Of a stretch of DNA of 64,000 bases, positions 29,525 to 37,740 are shown piece by piece; position 1 is the first letter of the stretch; every line of letters begins with the position of its first letter. This DNA comes from Streptomyces solicavernae (lineage in GTDB: Bacteria > Actinomycetota > Actinomycetes > Streptomycetales > Streptomycetaceae). The stretch is taken from positions 278,115 to 342,114 of the forward strand of contig NZ_JASCIR010000004.1 of the NCBI RefSeq assembly GCF_029968095.1, written 5' to 3'. The translations under genes and the position numbers were made by a program. The notes under the pieces were generated by a model, which did no database searches, had not been told where the DNA came from, and saw only the letters and a program-made list of their open reading frames with translations.

Positions 29525-29959
29525 ATGAACGAGAAAGCCCAACTCCCTTCCGTGCGCGAGGCGTTCTACCTGAGGGAGCGCAGGTCCGTCTCGCGCGCCC
29601 GTGAACTCGCCCGGCGCGCCCTCAAGGACTGGGACCTCACCCGGCGTGCCGACGACGTGGCGCTGTGCGTGAGCGAACTCGCCACCAACGCCCTGCTGCA
29701 CGGCGTACCGCCGGGACGCGGCTATCTGCTGCGGATCGCCGCACGCGCGGACGGCGCCGTACGAGTCGAGGTGCACGACAGCGGCGGCGGAGAGGTGCGG
29801 TCGCCCGGCGCGGAGCCGGAGGACGAGGGCGGGCGCGGGCTGCACCTGGTCGGCGCGCTCGCGGACCGGTGGGGGGTGGGGCAGCGGGTGCCGGGCAAGG
29901 TCGTGTGGTGCGAGTTCGACGGCGATTGTCAGTGGCGGGTGGCACGATCGGACGTATGA
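29525..29959 (+). CDS. ATP-binding protein, anti-sigma-factor kinase-like (HATPase_c)
   Basis: 144-aa GHKL ATPase related to RsbW/SpoIIAB. N-box VALCVSELATNALLHG, then VRVEVHDSGGG and the G-box EDEGGRGLHLVGALADRWG. Proteins of this size usually bind a sigma factor or antagonist, and many Streptomyces copies sit next to XRE/DUF397 pairs. ATG 29525 has no clear ribosome site. The stop overlaps the next gene's ATG (ATGA). Confidence 0.88.
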   Translation: MNEKAQLPSVREAFYLRERRSVSRARELARRALKDWDLTRRADDVALCVSELATNALLHGVPPGRGYLLRIAARADGAVRVEVHDSGGGEVRSPGAEPEDEGGRGLHLVGALADRWGVGQRVPGKVVWCEFDGDCQWRVARSDV

Positions 29960-30504
29960 CGGAGACCTTGGAGTTCGCGGACCTGGCCGGGCTGGAGGGC
30001 TGGCTGGAGCGGCATCACGACGTGCAGGCCGGGCTCTGGGTGAAGGTCGCCAAGAAGGGCTCGGGCATCGCGTCGGTGACGGCGGGCGAGGTGAACGACG
30101 CGGCGCTGTGCTGGGGCTGGATCACCGGTCAGCGCAAGGCAGTTGACGCGGCGTACTACGTCCAGAAGATCACGCCGAGACGGGCGCGCAGCGTGTGGTC
30201 GCAGGTGAACGTGCGCAGGGTCGCGGAGCTGATCGCCGACGGGCGGATGCGGGAGCCGGGGCTCGCGGAGATCGAGGCGGCGAAGGCGGACGGCCGCTGG
30301 GACGCGGCGTACGCCTCACAGAAGGACGCCACCGTCCCGGAGGATCTCGCGGCGGCGCTCGACGCGGACCCGAAGGCGAGACGGGCGTACGAGAACCTGG
30401 GCCGGACGGACGCGTATCTCGTGCTGCTGCCGCTCCTGAAGGCGCGTACGGCCGAGGCGCGGGAGGCCGCGCTGCGCGCGGCGGTGGCCCGGCTCGGGGC
30501 ATGA
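29956..30504 (+). CDS. YdeI/OmpD-associated family protein
   Basis: 182-aa cytoplasmic protein. Recognisable segments are GLWVKVAKKGSGIASVTAGEVNDAALCWGWITGQ, KITPRRARSVWSQVNVRRVAELI and AAALDADPKARRAYENL, which match the YdeI/bacteriocin-protection family. Molecular function is not established. It is translationally coupled to the ATPase gene (ATGA at 29956-29959) and ends at a 14-bp hairpin. Confidence 0.85.
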   Translation: MTETLEFADLAGLEGWLERHHDVQAGLWVKVAKKGSGIASVTAGEVNDAALCWGWITGQRKAVDAAYYVQKITPRRARSVWSQVNVRRVAELIADGRMREPGLAEIEAAKADGRWDAAYASQKDATVPEDLAAALDADPKARRAYENLGRTDAYLVLLPLLKARTAEAREAALRAAVARLGA

Positions 30505-30541
30505 GCGCCCGCCCTCCGACGGGGGAGCGGAGGGCGGGCGC
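30505..30541. terminator. Hairpin between YdeI-like and YceI genes
   Basis: Perfect 14-bp stem GCGCCCGCCCTCCG / CGGAGGGCGGGCGC with a 9-nt loop, directly after the TGA of the YdeI-like gene. The genes converge, so it can act on both strands. Confidence 0.85.
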
Positions 30542-30620
30542 AGCTCATGGGGGAGGGTTCCCGGGGCCCGGGGGACCCCGCCTCGCGGACGCCCGGGGTT
30601 CTCCCAGGCCTCGCGGACGG

Positions 30621-31226
30621 TTACTTCTTGATCGCCGAGATGTCGAAGTTCAGCTTGATCTTGTCCGAGATGAGCACGCCACCGGTCTCAAGCGCGGCGT
30701 TCCAGGTCAGGTCCCACTCCGAGCGCAGGATCTCCGCCTTGCCCTCGAAGCCGACGCGCTCGTTGCCGAACGGGTCCTTCGCCGAGCCGTTGTACTCCAG
30801 GTCGATCGTGACCGGCTTCGTGACGCCCTTGATGGTGAGGTCGCCGGTGATCCGGTAGTCGTCGCCGCCGAGGGCCTCGGCCGAGGTGGAGCGGAAGGTC
30901 ATCGCCGGGAACTGCTCGGCGTCGAAGAAGTCGGCGCTCTTGAGGTGGCCGTCACGGTCCGCGGCGCCGGTGTCGACGCTGTCCATCTTGATGTCGAGGC
31001 TCGCGGTGGACGCGGCCGGGTTCGAGCCGTCCAGGCGCAGGCTGCCCTCGAAGTCGAGGAAGGCACCCTTGACGTTCGTGACCATCGCGTGCCGGGCGGT
31101 GAAGCCGAGCGCCGAGTGCGACGGGTCGATCGCGTAGTCACCGGTCAGCGCGGCCAGCTCCGGGCTGACACCCGCGGGGGCGGGGACGGTGGCGGTGGTC
31201 TCGTTCTTGCGGCCGAAGATGCCCAT
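30621..31226 (-). CDS. YceI family protein
   Basis: 201-aa lipocalin-like protein predicted to bind a polyisoprenoid or similar hydrophobic ligand. Family signatures: LTGDYAIDPSHSALGFTARHAMVTNVKGAF, KSADFFDAEQFPAMTFRST, ITGDLTIKGVTKPVTIDLEY and the C-terminal VLISDKIKLNFDISAI. No signal peptide is seen, so it is cytoplasmic, unlike E. coli YceI. ATG 31226 follows AGGAGC. The promoter region contains ACTTTCAACGAGATTC and AAATTTCAAC, an AT-rich stretch. Confidence 0.92.
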   Translation of the reverse strand: MGIFGRKNETTATVPAPAGVSPELAALTGDYAIDPSHSALGFTARHAMVTNVKGAFLDFEGSLRLDGSNPAASTASLDIKMDSVDTGAADRDGHLKSADFFDAEQFPAMTFRSTSAEALGGDDYRITGDLTIKGVTKPVTIDLEYNGSAKDPFGNERVGFEGKAEILRSEWDLTWNAALETGGVLISDKIKLNFDISAIKK

Positions 31227-31444
31227 GACTGCTCCTGAGGGGGACGGGCTCCGGAAAGACTCCGAAGCAGGAGGTTTAACTTTCAACGAGATTCACCGTA
31301 GCGCGATGAAGTTCAAATTTCAACAGTTGGGGGAGGCGGGTGGGATTCGGGTGTGTCGGACTCCTTGCCGGGAGCGGCCGCGGCGGTAACGGTATGGACC
31401 ACGCCGACCGGGGCAACGCCCGTACCCACAGCGGAGGTTGAGAC

Positions 31445-33772
31445 GTGCCGACGACACGCCGTACGTTCCTGACAGCCACGACCGCCACGGCGGCGGGGGC
31501 CGCGATGGCCGTACACGGACCACCCGCCAGCGCCGCGCAGGCGGACCCGTACGACACCCTCAGGGCCCGCTGGCTCACCATCCAGCTCGGCACCGGCTAC
31601 GACCCGGCCGCCGAGCCCTTCGCCGCCCGCCTCAAGGAGACCGGCGAGCTGGCCCGCGGCTTTCGCGCGACCATGGCGCCCACCGCCGACTCCCTGTGGC
31701 CCGGCCACTCCTTCGACCCGCCCGCCGGCATCACCCAGAGCTACAGCCGCCTCTGGACGATGACCAGGGCCTACGCCCAGGAAGGCACCGGCCTGACCGG
31801 CGACACCGGCCTCCTCGCCGACATCCGCCGCGGCCTCGACCACCTCTCCGCGACCGTCTACAACCCGTCCACCACCCGCTACGGAAACTGGTGGGAGTGG
31901 CAGATCGGCTCCCCCCGCCTGCTCCTCGACATCACCGCCACGCTCCACGACGAGCTGAGCGAGGCCCAGCGCGAGGCGGCCTGCGCGGCCGTCGACCACT
32001 TCATCCCGGACCGCATGCTCGGCGACTACACCGGCACCTCGACCGGCGCCAACCGCGTCGACCTGTGCCGCTCGGTCGCCCTGCGCGGCGTCGTCGGCAA
32101 GAGGCCCGAGAAGATCGCCCTCGCCCGCGACGCCCTCTCCCCGGTCTTCCCGTACGTCACCAAGGGCGACGGGCTCTACGCCGACGGCTCGTTCGTGCAG
32201 CACACCTGGGTCGCGTACTCGGGTACGTACGGGCAGGTCCTGCTCGACGGGCTCGGGCGGCTCTTCGCGCTGCTCGCCGGGTCGACGTGGGAAGTGCGGG
32301 ACCCCAACCGGCAGATCATCCTGGACAGCGTCGAGCACGCCTTCGCGCCGCTCATCCACGACGGGCTGATGATGGACAGCGTCAACGGCCGTGCCATCAG
32401 CCGGGGTTATCTGAAGTCCGACGACCGCCGGGTGATGCGCTCCGACCACTTCCACGGCCAGGCCCTGATCGCCGCGATCGCCCTGCTCGCCCAGGGCGCG
32501 AGTCCCGCCGAACGGGACCGCTGGCACGGCATGGTCAAGGGCTGGATCGCGCGGGACACGGTCACCCCGATCCTCACCGGCCGCCAGTTCGGCACCGACG
32601 ACCTGGCCCGGCTGCACACCGTCCAGGCGGCGCCCGTATCCGCCGCGCCCGAACCGGTCGCGCACCGGCTGTTCACGTCCATGGACCGGGCCGTGCACCG
32701 GCGCCCCGGCTGGGCCGCGAACATCTCGATGGCCTCGGAGCGGATCGCGTACTACGAGTGCGGCAACGGCGAGAACCCGCGCGGCTGGCACACGGGCGCC
32801 GGGATGCTCTATTGGTGGGGGCCCGAGGGGAAGAGCGACCAGTACACCGACTGGTTCTGGCCGACCGTCGACTTCTACCGGCTGCCCGGAACCACCGTGT
32901 CCACCAAGCGACTTGCCGACAAGGCGGGCGGCGAGTGGGGCGAGCCGAAGCCCGGCGTGCAGTGGGTCGGCGGCGCCACCGACGGCGAGTTCGCGGCCGT
33001 CGGCCAGCATCTGAAGGGGCTCGGCTCCACCCTGGAAGCCCGTAAGTCCTGGTTCTGCGTGGACGATGCGGTGATCTGCCTCGGCGCGGGGATCACAGCG
33101 CGCGACGGCGTGCCGGTGGAGACGGTCGTCGACAACCGGAACCTCGGCGAGTCCGGCTCCAACTCCCTTACAGTGAAGGGCCGTTGGGCCCATCTGGAGG
33201 GCCACGGCGGCTGGGTCCTGCCCGCGGGCGGACGCCTGCGCACCCTCCGCGAGGACCGCACCGGCGCCTGGTCCGACATCAACACCACCAGCTCCACCGA
33301 GCGCCGCACCCGCCGCTGGCAGACCCTGTGGCTCGACCACGGCACCGACCCCACCGACGCCTCGTACGTGTACCTCCTCATGCCCGGCGCCTCGCCTCCC
33401 GAGCTGGCCGAGCGCGCCGCCGACCGGGGCTGGCTGCGGATCCTCGCCAACGACGCCGCCCGCCAGGCCGTCGCCGTCCGCTCCCTCGGCCTGACCGCGG
33501 CCAACTTCTGGACGCCCGGTACCGTGAGGGGTCTCACCGTCACCGGGCCGTCCAGCGTGCTGCTGCGCCACCGCGGCCGCACCGCCGGTCTCACGGTCAG
33601 CGAGCCGACCCGCACCGGGCGGCCCTTCGAGCTCGTCTGGCACCATCGGGCCGCCCGCGTCACCGCGCACGATCCGTCGGTGGAGGTGCTCTCCACCGGG
33701 CGCGAACTGCGGCTCCGGATCACTCCGGGGACGGCGGGCGGCGCTCATCACTGCAGGGTCGCGCTCGGCTGA
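31445..33772 (+). CDS. Tat-exported polysaccharide lyase family 8 (hyaluronate/chondroitin/xanthan lyase-like)
   Basis: 775-aa secreted lyase. A twin-arginine signal (TRRTFLTATTATAAGAAMA) precedes the alpha/alpha-toroid domain and C-terminal beta-sandwich domains. The PL8 catalytic set is present with family spacing: Asn203 (GANR), His253 and Tyr262 (FVQHTWVAYSGTYG) and Arg316 (SVNGRAISR). The aromatic patch NWWEWQIGSPR is also kept. The enzyme cleaves uronic-acid polysaccharides by beta-elimination; which one is not clear. GTG 31445 follows GGAGG. It stands alone. Confidence 0.93.
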   Translation: MPTTRRTFLTATTATAAGAAMAVHGPPASAAQADPYDTLRARWLTIQLGTGYDPAAEPFAARLKETGELARGFRATMAPTADSLWPGHSFDPPAGITQSYSRLWTMTRAYAQEGTGLTGDTGLLADIRRGLDHLSATVYNPSTTRYGNWWEWQIGSPRLLLDITATLHDELSEAQREAACAAVDHFIPDRMLGDYTGTSTGANRVDLCRSVALRGVVGKRPEKIALARDALSPVFPYVTKGDGLYADGSFVQHTWVAYSGTYGQVLLDGLGRLFALLAGSTWEVRDPNRQIILDSVEHAFAPLIHDGLMMDSVNGRAISRGYLKSDDRRVMRSDHFHGQALIAAIALLAQGASPAERDRWHGMVKGWIARDTVTPILTGRQFGTDDLARLHTVQAAPVSAAPEPVAHRLFTSMDRAVHRRPGWAANISMASERIAYYECGNGENPRGWHTGAGMLYWWGPEGKSDQYTDWFWPTVDFYRLPGTTVSTKRLADKAGGEWGEPKPGVQWVGGATDGEFAAVGQHLKGLGSTLEARKSWFCVDDAVICLGAGITARDGVPVETVVDNRNLGESGSNSLTVKGRWAHLEGHGGWVLPAGGRLRTLREDRTGAWSDINTTSSTERRTRRWQTLWLDHGTDPTDASYVYLLMPGASPPELAERAADRGWLRILANDAARQAVAVRSLGLTAANFWTPGTVRGLTVTGPSSVLLRHRGRTAGLTVSEPTRTGRPFELVWHHRAARVTAHDPSVEVLSTGRELRLRITPGTAGGAHHCRVALG

Positions 33773-33880
33773 GCCGCTTCGCGGTTTTGTGGAACCCCCA
33801 CAAGCCGACGCCCCCTTCAGCAGTCACATCAGCTGCACCCCGAAGGGTTCCAGGTACGGTTCTGTCCGGGGGTACCAGGA

Positions 33881-33918
33881 AAACGGGCCGGAGACTGTGA
33901 GGAGTCGACGGCCCGTTT
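33881..33918 (+). terminator. Hairpin between lyase and pccB
   Basis: AAACGGGCCG / CGGCCCGTTT with an 18-nt loop. A smaller TTGTGG/CCACAA hairpin lies closer to the lyase stop. Position only 28 bp before pccB means it could also act in the pccB leader. Confidence 0.6.
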
Positions 33919-33945
33919 CCTTGGCCGGCTTCGTAAGGTCGCTAC

Positions 33946-35529
33946 ATGACCGTTTTGGACGACACCCCGGGCGAGCCCGCCGACGCCCGCGGCCGCGTGG
34001 CCGAGCTGCACGAGATCCGCGCGCAGGCGCTGGCCGGACCCAGCGAGAAGGCGACGGCGGCCCAGCACGCGAAGGGCAAGCTGACGGCCCGGGAGCGGAT
34101 CGAGCTCCTGGTCGACCCGGGTTCGTTCAAGGAGGTCGAGCAGCTGCGCCGGCACCGGGCGACCGGATTCGGCCTGGAGAGCAAGAAGCCCCACACGGAC
34201 GGCGTCATCACGGGCTGGGGCACGGTCGAGGGCCGGACGGTCTTCGTCTACGCGCACGACTTCCGGATCTTCGGCGGCGCGCTCGGCGAGGCGCACGCCA
34301 CGAAGATCCACAAGATCATGGACATGGCCATCGCCGCGGGTGCGCCGCTGGTCTCCCTGAACGACGGCGCGGGCGCCCGTATCCAGGAGGGCGTCTCGGC
34401 GCTCGCCGGTTACGGCGGGATCTTCCAGCGCAACACCAGGGCGAGCGGTGTCATCCCGCAGATCTCGGTCATGCTCGGCCCGTGCGCGGGCGGCGCCGCC
34501 TACTCGCCCGCCCTGACGGACTTCGTGTTCATGGTGCGGGACACCTCGCAGATGTTCATCACCGGCCCGGACGTCGTGAAGGCCGTGACCGGCGAGGAGA
34601 TCACCCAGAACGGGCTCGGCGGCGCGGACGTGCACGCGGAGACCTCGGGCGTCGCGCACTTCGCGTACGACGACGAGGAGACCTGCATCGCGGAGGTCCG
34701 CTACCTCCTGTCGATGCTGCCGCAGAACAACCGCGAGAACCCGCCCGCCCACCCCTCCGACGACCCGGCCGACCGCCGCTCGGACGTGCTCCTGGACCTG
34801 GTCCCGGCGGACGGCAACCGGCCGTACGACATGCACAAGGTCATCGAGGAACTCGTCGACGACGGCGACTACCTGGAGGTCCACGAGCGGTGGGCGCGCA
34901 ACATCGTGTGCGCGCTGGCCCGGCTCGACGGGCAGGTCGTCGGCATCGTCGCGAACCAGCCGCAGTCCCTTGCCGGTGTCCTGGACATCGAGGCCTCGGA
35001 AAAGGCCGCGCGTTTTGTGCAGATGTGCGACGCCTTCAACATCCCGATCGTGACGCTGCTCGACGTGCCGGGCTTCCTGCCCGGTGTGGACCAGGAGCAC
35101 GGCGGCATCATCCGGCACGGCGCGAAGCTGCTGTACGCGTACTGCAACGCCACGGTGCCGCGGATCTCGCTCATCCTGCGGAAGGCGTACGGCGGTGCTT
35201 ACATCGTCATGGACTCGCAGTCGATCGGCGCGGACCTGACGTACGCCTGGCCGACCAACGAGATCGCGGTGATGGGCGCGGAAGGCGCCGCCAACGTGAT
35301 CTTCCGGCGGCAGATCGCCGACGCGGAGGACCCGGAGGCGATGCGGGCGCGGATGGTCAAGGAGTACAAGGCCGAGCTGATGCACCCGTACTACGCGGCC
35401 GAGCGCGGCCTCGTCGACGACGTCATCGACCCCGCCGAGACCCGCGAGGTCCTGATCGCCTCGCTGGCGATGCTCAGCAACAAGCACGCGGACCTGCCGT
35501 CCCGCAAGCACGGCAACCCGCCCCAGTGA
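33946..35529 (+). CDS. pccB: Acyl-CoA carboxylase beta subunit (propionyl-CoA carboxylase type)
   Basis: 527-aa carboxyltransferase that moves CO2 from biotin to propionyl-CoA (and possibly acetyl-CoA), feeding methylmalonyl-CoA for polyketides and fatty acids. Crotonase-fold halves are visible, with oxyanion-hole Gly-Ala pairs in CAGGAAYSPAL and YGGAYIVM. Asp423 in VMDSQSIGAD corresponds, from memory, to the substrate-selecting Asp422 of S. coelicolor PccB. ATG 33946. The epsilon subunit gene follows after 40 bp; the biotinylated alpha subunit is encoded elsewhere. Confidence 0.93.
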   Translation: MTVLDDTPGEPADARGRVAELHEIRAQALAGPSEKATAAQHAKGKLTARERIELLVDPGSFKEVEQLRRHRATGFGLESKKPHTDGVITGWGTVEGRTVFVYAHDFRIFGGALGEAHATKIHKIMDMAIAAGAPLVSLNDGAGARIQEGVSALAGYGGIFQRNTRASGVIPQISVMLGPCAGGAAYSPALTDFVFMVRDTSQMFITGPDVVKAVTGEEITQNGLGGADVHAETSGVAHFAYDDEETCIAEVRYLLSMLPQNNRENPPAHPSDDPADRRSDVLLDLVPADGNRPYDMHKVIEELVDDGDYLEVHERWARNIVCALARLDGQVVGIVANQPQSLAGVLDIEASEKAARFVQMCDAFNIPIVTLLDVPGFLPGVDQEHGGIIRHGAKLLYAYCNATVPRISLILRKAYGGAYIVMDSQSIGADLTYAWPTNEIAVMGAEGAANVIFRRQIADAEDPEAMRARMVKEYKAELMHPYYAAERGLVDDVIDPAETREVLIASLAMLSNKHADLPSRKHGNPPQ

Positions 35530-35569
35530 CTTCTCGTCCCGACTCTTACGTTACGGAGACCCCGAACTC

Positions 35570-35779
35570 ATGAGCACTCCTACTTCTGCCGATCACCTGC
35601 TGCGGGTCGAGAAGGGGCATGCCGAGCCGGAGGAGCTGGCGGCCATCACCGCCGTCCTGATGGCCCGCGCGGCCGCGCAGCCGCAGGCGCCGGCGCCGAC
35701 GCGCGGTCGTACGAAGGCGGGTTGGCGCCGCCTGGAACGCACGCCGGGCTTCCGTGCCCCGCACAGCTGGCAGGGCTGA
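35570..35779 (+). CDS. Acyl-CoA carboxylase epsilon subunit
   Basis: 69-aa protein with the pattern of actinobacterial PccE/AccE: LLRVEKGHAEPEELAAITAVLMARAA followed by a Pro/Arg linker and the tail GWRRLERTPGFRAPHSWQG. It stabilises the alpha-beta carboxylase complex. Position 40 bp after pccB in the same direction supports the assignment. GGAG at 35555-35558 lies 11 nt before ATG. Confidence 0.93.
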   Translation: MSTPTSADHLLRVEKGHAEPEELAAITAVLMARAAAQPQAPAPTRGRTKAGWRRLERTPGFRAPHSWQG

Positions 35780-35797
35780 GGCCTTCCTCCCGGCTCC

Positions 35798-35835
35798 TGG
35801 GCCCCCCGTCACGCACCCTCGTGGCGGGGGGCCCA
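35798..35835 (+). terminator. Hairpin after the epsilon subunit
   Basis: TGGGCCCCCCGTCACG / CGTGGCGGGGGGCCCA, 16 bp with one G-U pair, 18 bp after the stop. It is followed by a CCCAC pentanucleotide run (35844-35868). Confidence 0.85.
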
Positions 35836-35885
35836 TGCTTTCCCCCACCCCACCCCACCCCACCCCTTCCCGAAAGTCTGCGGCG

Positions 35886-35940
35886 CCGTCGTTCGGCTTT
35901 CGCGCCGTCGTGGCTGGTCGCGCAGTTCCCCGCGCCCCTT
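35886..35940. repeat. Second copy of the dispersed element seen at 12375-12428
   Basis: In inverse orientation to the first copy; a 23-nt core (35916-35938) is identical and the flanking GCCGTCGTTCGGC block is shared. This copy lacks the long palindromic arms of the first. Confidence 0.85.
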
Positions 35941-35962
35941 TCGGGGCACACCATTCAGGTAG

Positions 35963-35997
35963 AAAAAGTCCCGCACCCCCAACCAGGGGTACGGGAC
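35963..35997 (-). terminator. Terminator of conservon 1 (minus strand)
   Basis: GTCCCGCACCCC / GGGGTACGGGAC (one mismatch), with AAAAA at 35963-35967 reading as a U-tract on the minus strand. It is 22 bp past the cvnD1 stop. Confidence 0.85.
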
Positions 35998-36019
35998 CAG
36001 AGAGCCGAGCGGCAGCGCG

Positions 36020-36601
36020 CTAGCGCAGGCGGGCCATCAACGCGTGCTCGACCAGCGTGATCAGCGCCGACTTCGCGTCCCCACGGTGGCGGGCGTCGGT
36101 CGTGATGATCGGAGTGTCGGGGCCGATCTGCAGCGCCTCGCGGACCTCGTCCGGCTGGTACGGCTGGTGCCCGTCGAACCCGTTGAGCGCGATGACGAAC
36201 GGCAGGCCCGAGTTCTCGAAGTAGTCCACCGCCGGGAAGCAGTCGGCGAGACGGCGCGTGTCGACAAGGACGACGGCGCCGATCGCACCCCGCACCAGGT
36301 CGTCCCACATGAACCAGAACCGGTCCTGACCGGGCGTACCGAAGAGGTACAGGATCAGGTCCTGGTCGAGCGTGATGCGGCCGAAGTCCATCGCGACCGT
36401 CGTGGTCGTCTTGTCGCCGGTGTGCGTCAGGTCGTCGATGCCCGCCGACGCCGACGTCATCACAGCTTCCGTGCGCAGCGGGTTGATCTCCGAGACGGCG
36501 CCGACGAACGTGGTCTTGCCCACGCCGAAGCCGCCCGCCACCACGATCTTCGCGCTGGTGGTAGAGCGGGCTGCACCGCCGCTAGAGCTTGCGAAGTCCA
36601 C
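36020..36601 (-). CDS. cvnD: Conservon GTPase CvnD (copy 1)
   Basis: 193-aa small Ras/MglA-like GTP-binding protein. P-loop GGFGVGKTTFVGAVSE, G3 FGTPGQDRFWFMWDD, and a G4-like ALNGFDG in place of NKxD. It is the last gene of the cvnABCD operon, which assembles a membrane complex compared with eukaryotic GPCR signalling. GTG 36601 overlaps the cvnC1 end by 20 bp. The central part is almost identical in DNA to cvnD2. Confidence 0.95.
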   Translation of the reverse strand: MDFASSSGGAARSTTSAKIVVAGGFGVGKTTFVGAVSEINPLRTEAVMTSASAGIDDLTHTGDKTTTTVAMDFGRITLDQDLILYLFGTPGQDRFWFMWDDLVRGAIGAVVLVDTRRLADCFPAVDYFENSGLPFVIALNGFDGHQPYQPDEVREALQIGPDTPIITTDARHRGDAKSALITLVEHALMARLR

Positions 36602-37211
36602 TGAGCACCCTTTCGAGCAGTGTCACATCTGGCTGTCCGCCGGCGTTCTCGTCGCCGCCGGGCTGGTGGATGGCCACGAGTCCGGCTTCCGCGAGGTCCG
36701 CGACCAGGATCCGGGCCACCCCGAGGGGGATGGAGAGCAGTGCCGAGATCTCCGCGACGGACTTGATCTCCCGGCACAGGTTGCAGATCCGCTGGTGCTC
36801 CGGGAGCTGTCCCTGGAGCTGGTGCGGCTGCGCCGTGGTGTGCACCAGCGCCTCGATGGCGAGCTGGTACCGCGGCCTGGTGCGTCCGCCCGTCATGGCG
36901 TACGGACGCACGAGCGGGTTGTGCGCACCCCCGGCCGGCTGCTGCTCCGCGGGGCGCGGCTGCGGCTGCACGGGCTGGATGCGCGGTGCCTGCTGCTCGT
37001 ACGGGGCGCGCGGCGCCGGCGGGCGCTGCTGGTCGTACGGCTGCTGCGGGCGCTGCGGAGGCGGTGCGTACGGCTGCTGCTGCCGACGGCTGGGTGCGGA
37101 GGGGAAGTTGTAGCGGTTCGGCGTGCCCTCGCCGCCCTGGCCGCCCTGGGCCTGGCCGTATGACCAGTTGGCCGAAGACGAACCCTCTGGGGGTGTTGCG
37201 CCACTTGCCAC
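36582..37211 (-). CDS. cvnC: Conservon DUF742 protein CvnC (copy 1)
   Basis: 209 aa. The C-terminal half is the DUF742 winged-helix-like domain (VRPYAMTGGRTRPRYQLAIEALV, EHQRICNLCREIKSVAEISALLSIPLGVARILVADLAEAGLV). The N-terminal 100 residues are a Gln/Pro/Arg-rich disordered extension (YAPPPQRPQQPYDQQRPP) missing from copy 2. GTG 37211 is supported by GGAGGAGG about 6 nt upstream. Confidence 0.93.
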   Translation of the reverse strand: MASGATPPEGSSSANWSYGQAQGGQGGEGTPNRYNFPSAPSRRQQQPYAPPPQRPQQPYDQQRPPAPRAPYEQQAPRIQPVQPQPRPAEQQPAGGAHNPLVRPYAMTGGRTRPRYQLAIEALVHTTAQPHQLQGQLPEHQRICNLCREIKSVAEISALLSIPLGVARILVADLAEAGLVAIHQPGGDENAGGQPDVTLLERVLSGLRKL

Positions 37212-37316
37212 GTGCTTCCTCCTCCGACTGTGCCGGGCATCCATCAAAGTGGTGCCGCGCCCCGAACCTTACGGCCACGGAACGCGAATACGCACTGCCT
37301 GTCTGCTAGTTGAGAA

Positions 37317-37739
37317 CTAGTTGAGAAGGCTTCCCTGCAGCTCTGCGCGCAGGTCGGGGGTGAGGACGGTGCCCGCCCGGTCGACGAGAAGCGCCATCTC
37401 GTACCCGATGAGACCGATGTCCGCTTCCGGGTGTGCGAGTACGGCAAGGGAGGAGCCGTCGGAAATGGACATGATGAAGAGAAATCCTCGCTCCATCTCC
37501 ACAACTGTCTGATTCACGCTGCCGCCCTCGAAGATGCGGGACGCGCCCGCGGTCAACGAGGTCAGACCCGAAGCGACGGCCGCCAGCTGGTCGGCGCGGT
37601 CGCGGGGGAACCCTTCGGACATCGCCAGAAGGAGTCCGTCGGCGGAGACCACCACTGTGTGGGAGACACCGGGGGTGTTCTCCACGAAGTTGGTGATCAA
37701 CCAGTTCAGGTTCTGCGCCGCCTGGCTCATCGGGCTCAC
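37317..37739 (-). CDS. cvnB: Conservon roadblock/LC7 protein CvnB (copy 1)
   Basis: 140-aa roadblock domain protein, likely the regulator of the CvnD GTPase. NLNWLITNFVENTPGVSHTVVVSADGLLLAMS and ASRIFEGGSVNQTVVEMERGFLFIMSISDGS are hallmark segments. GTG 37739 is preferred because AGGAG is spaced correctly; ATG 37730 is internal. It starts 1 bp after the cvnA1 stop. Confidence 0.95.
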   Translation of the reverse strand: MSPMSQAAQNLNWLITNFVENTPGVSHTVVVSADGLLLAMSEGFPRDRADQLAAVASGLTSLTAGASRIFEGGSVNQTVVEMERGFLFIMSISDGSSLAVLAHPEADIGLIGYEMALLVDRAGTVLTPDLRAELQGSLLN

Positions 37740-37740
37740 A

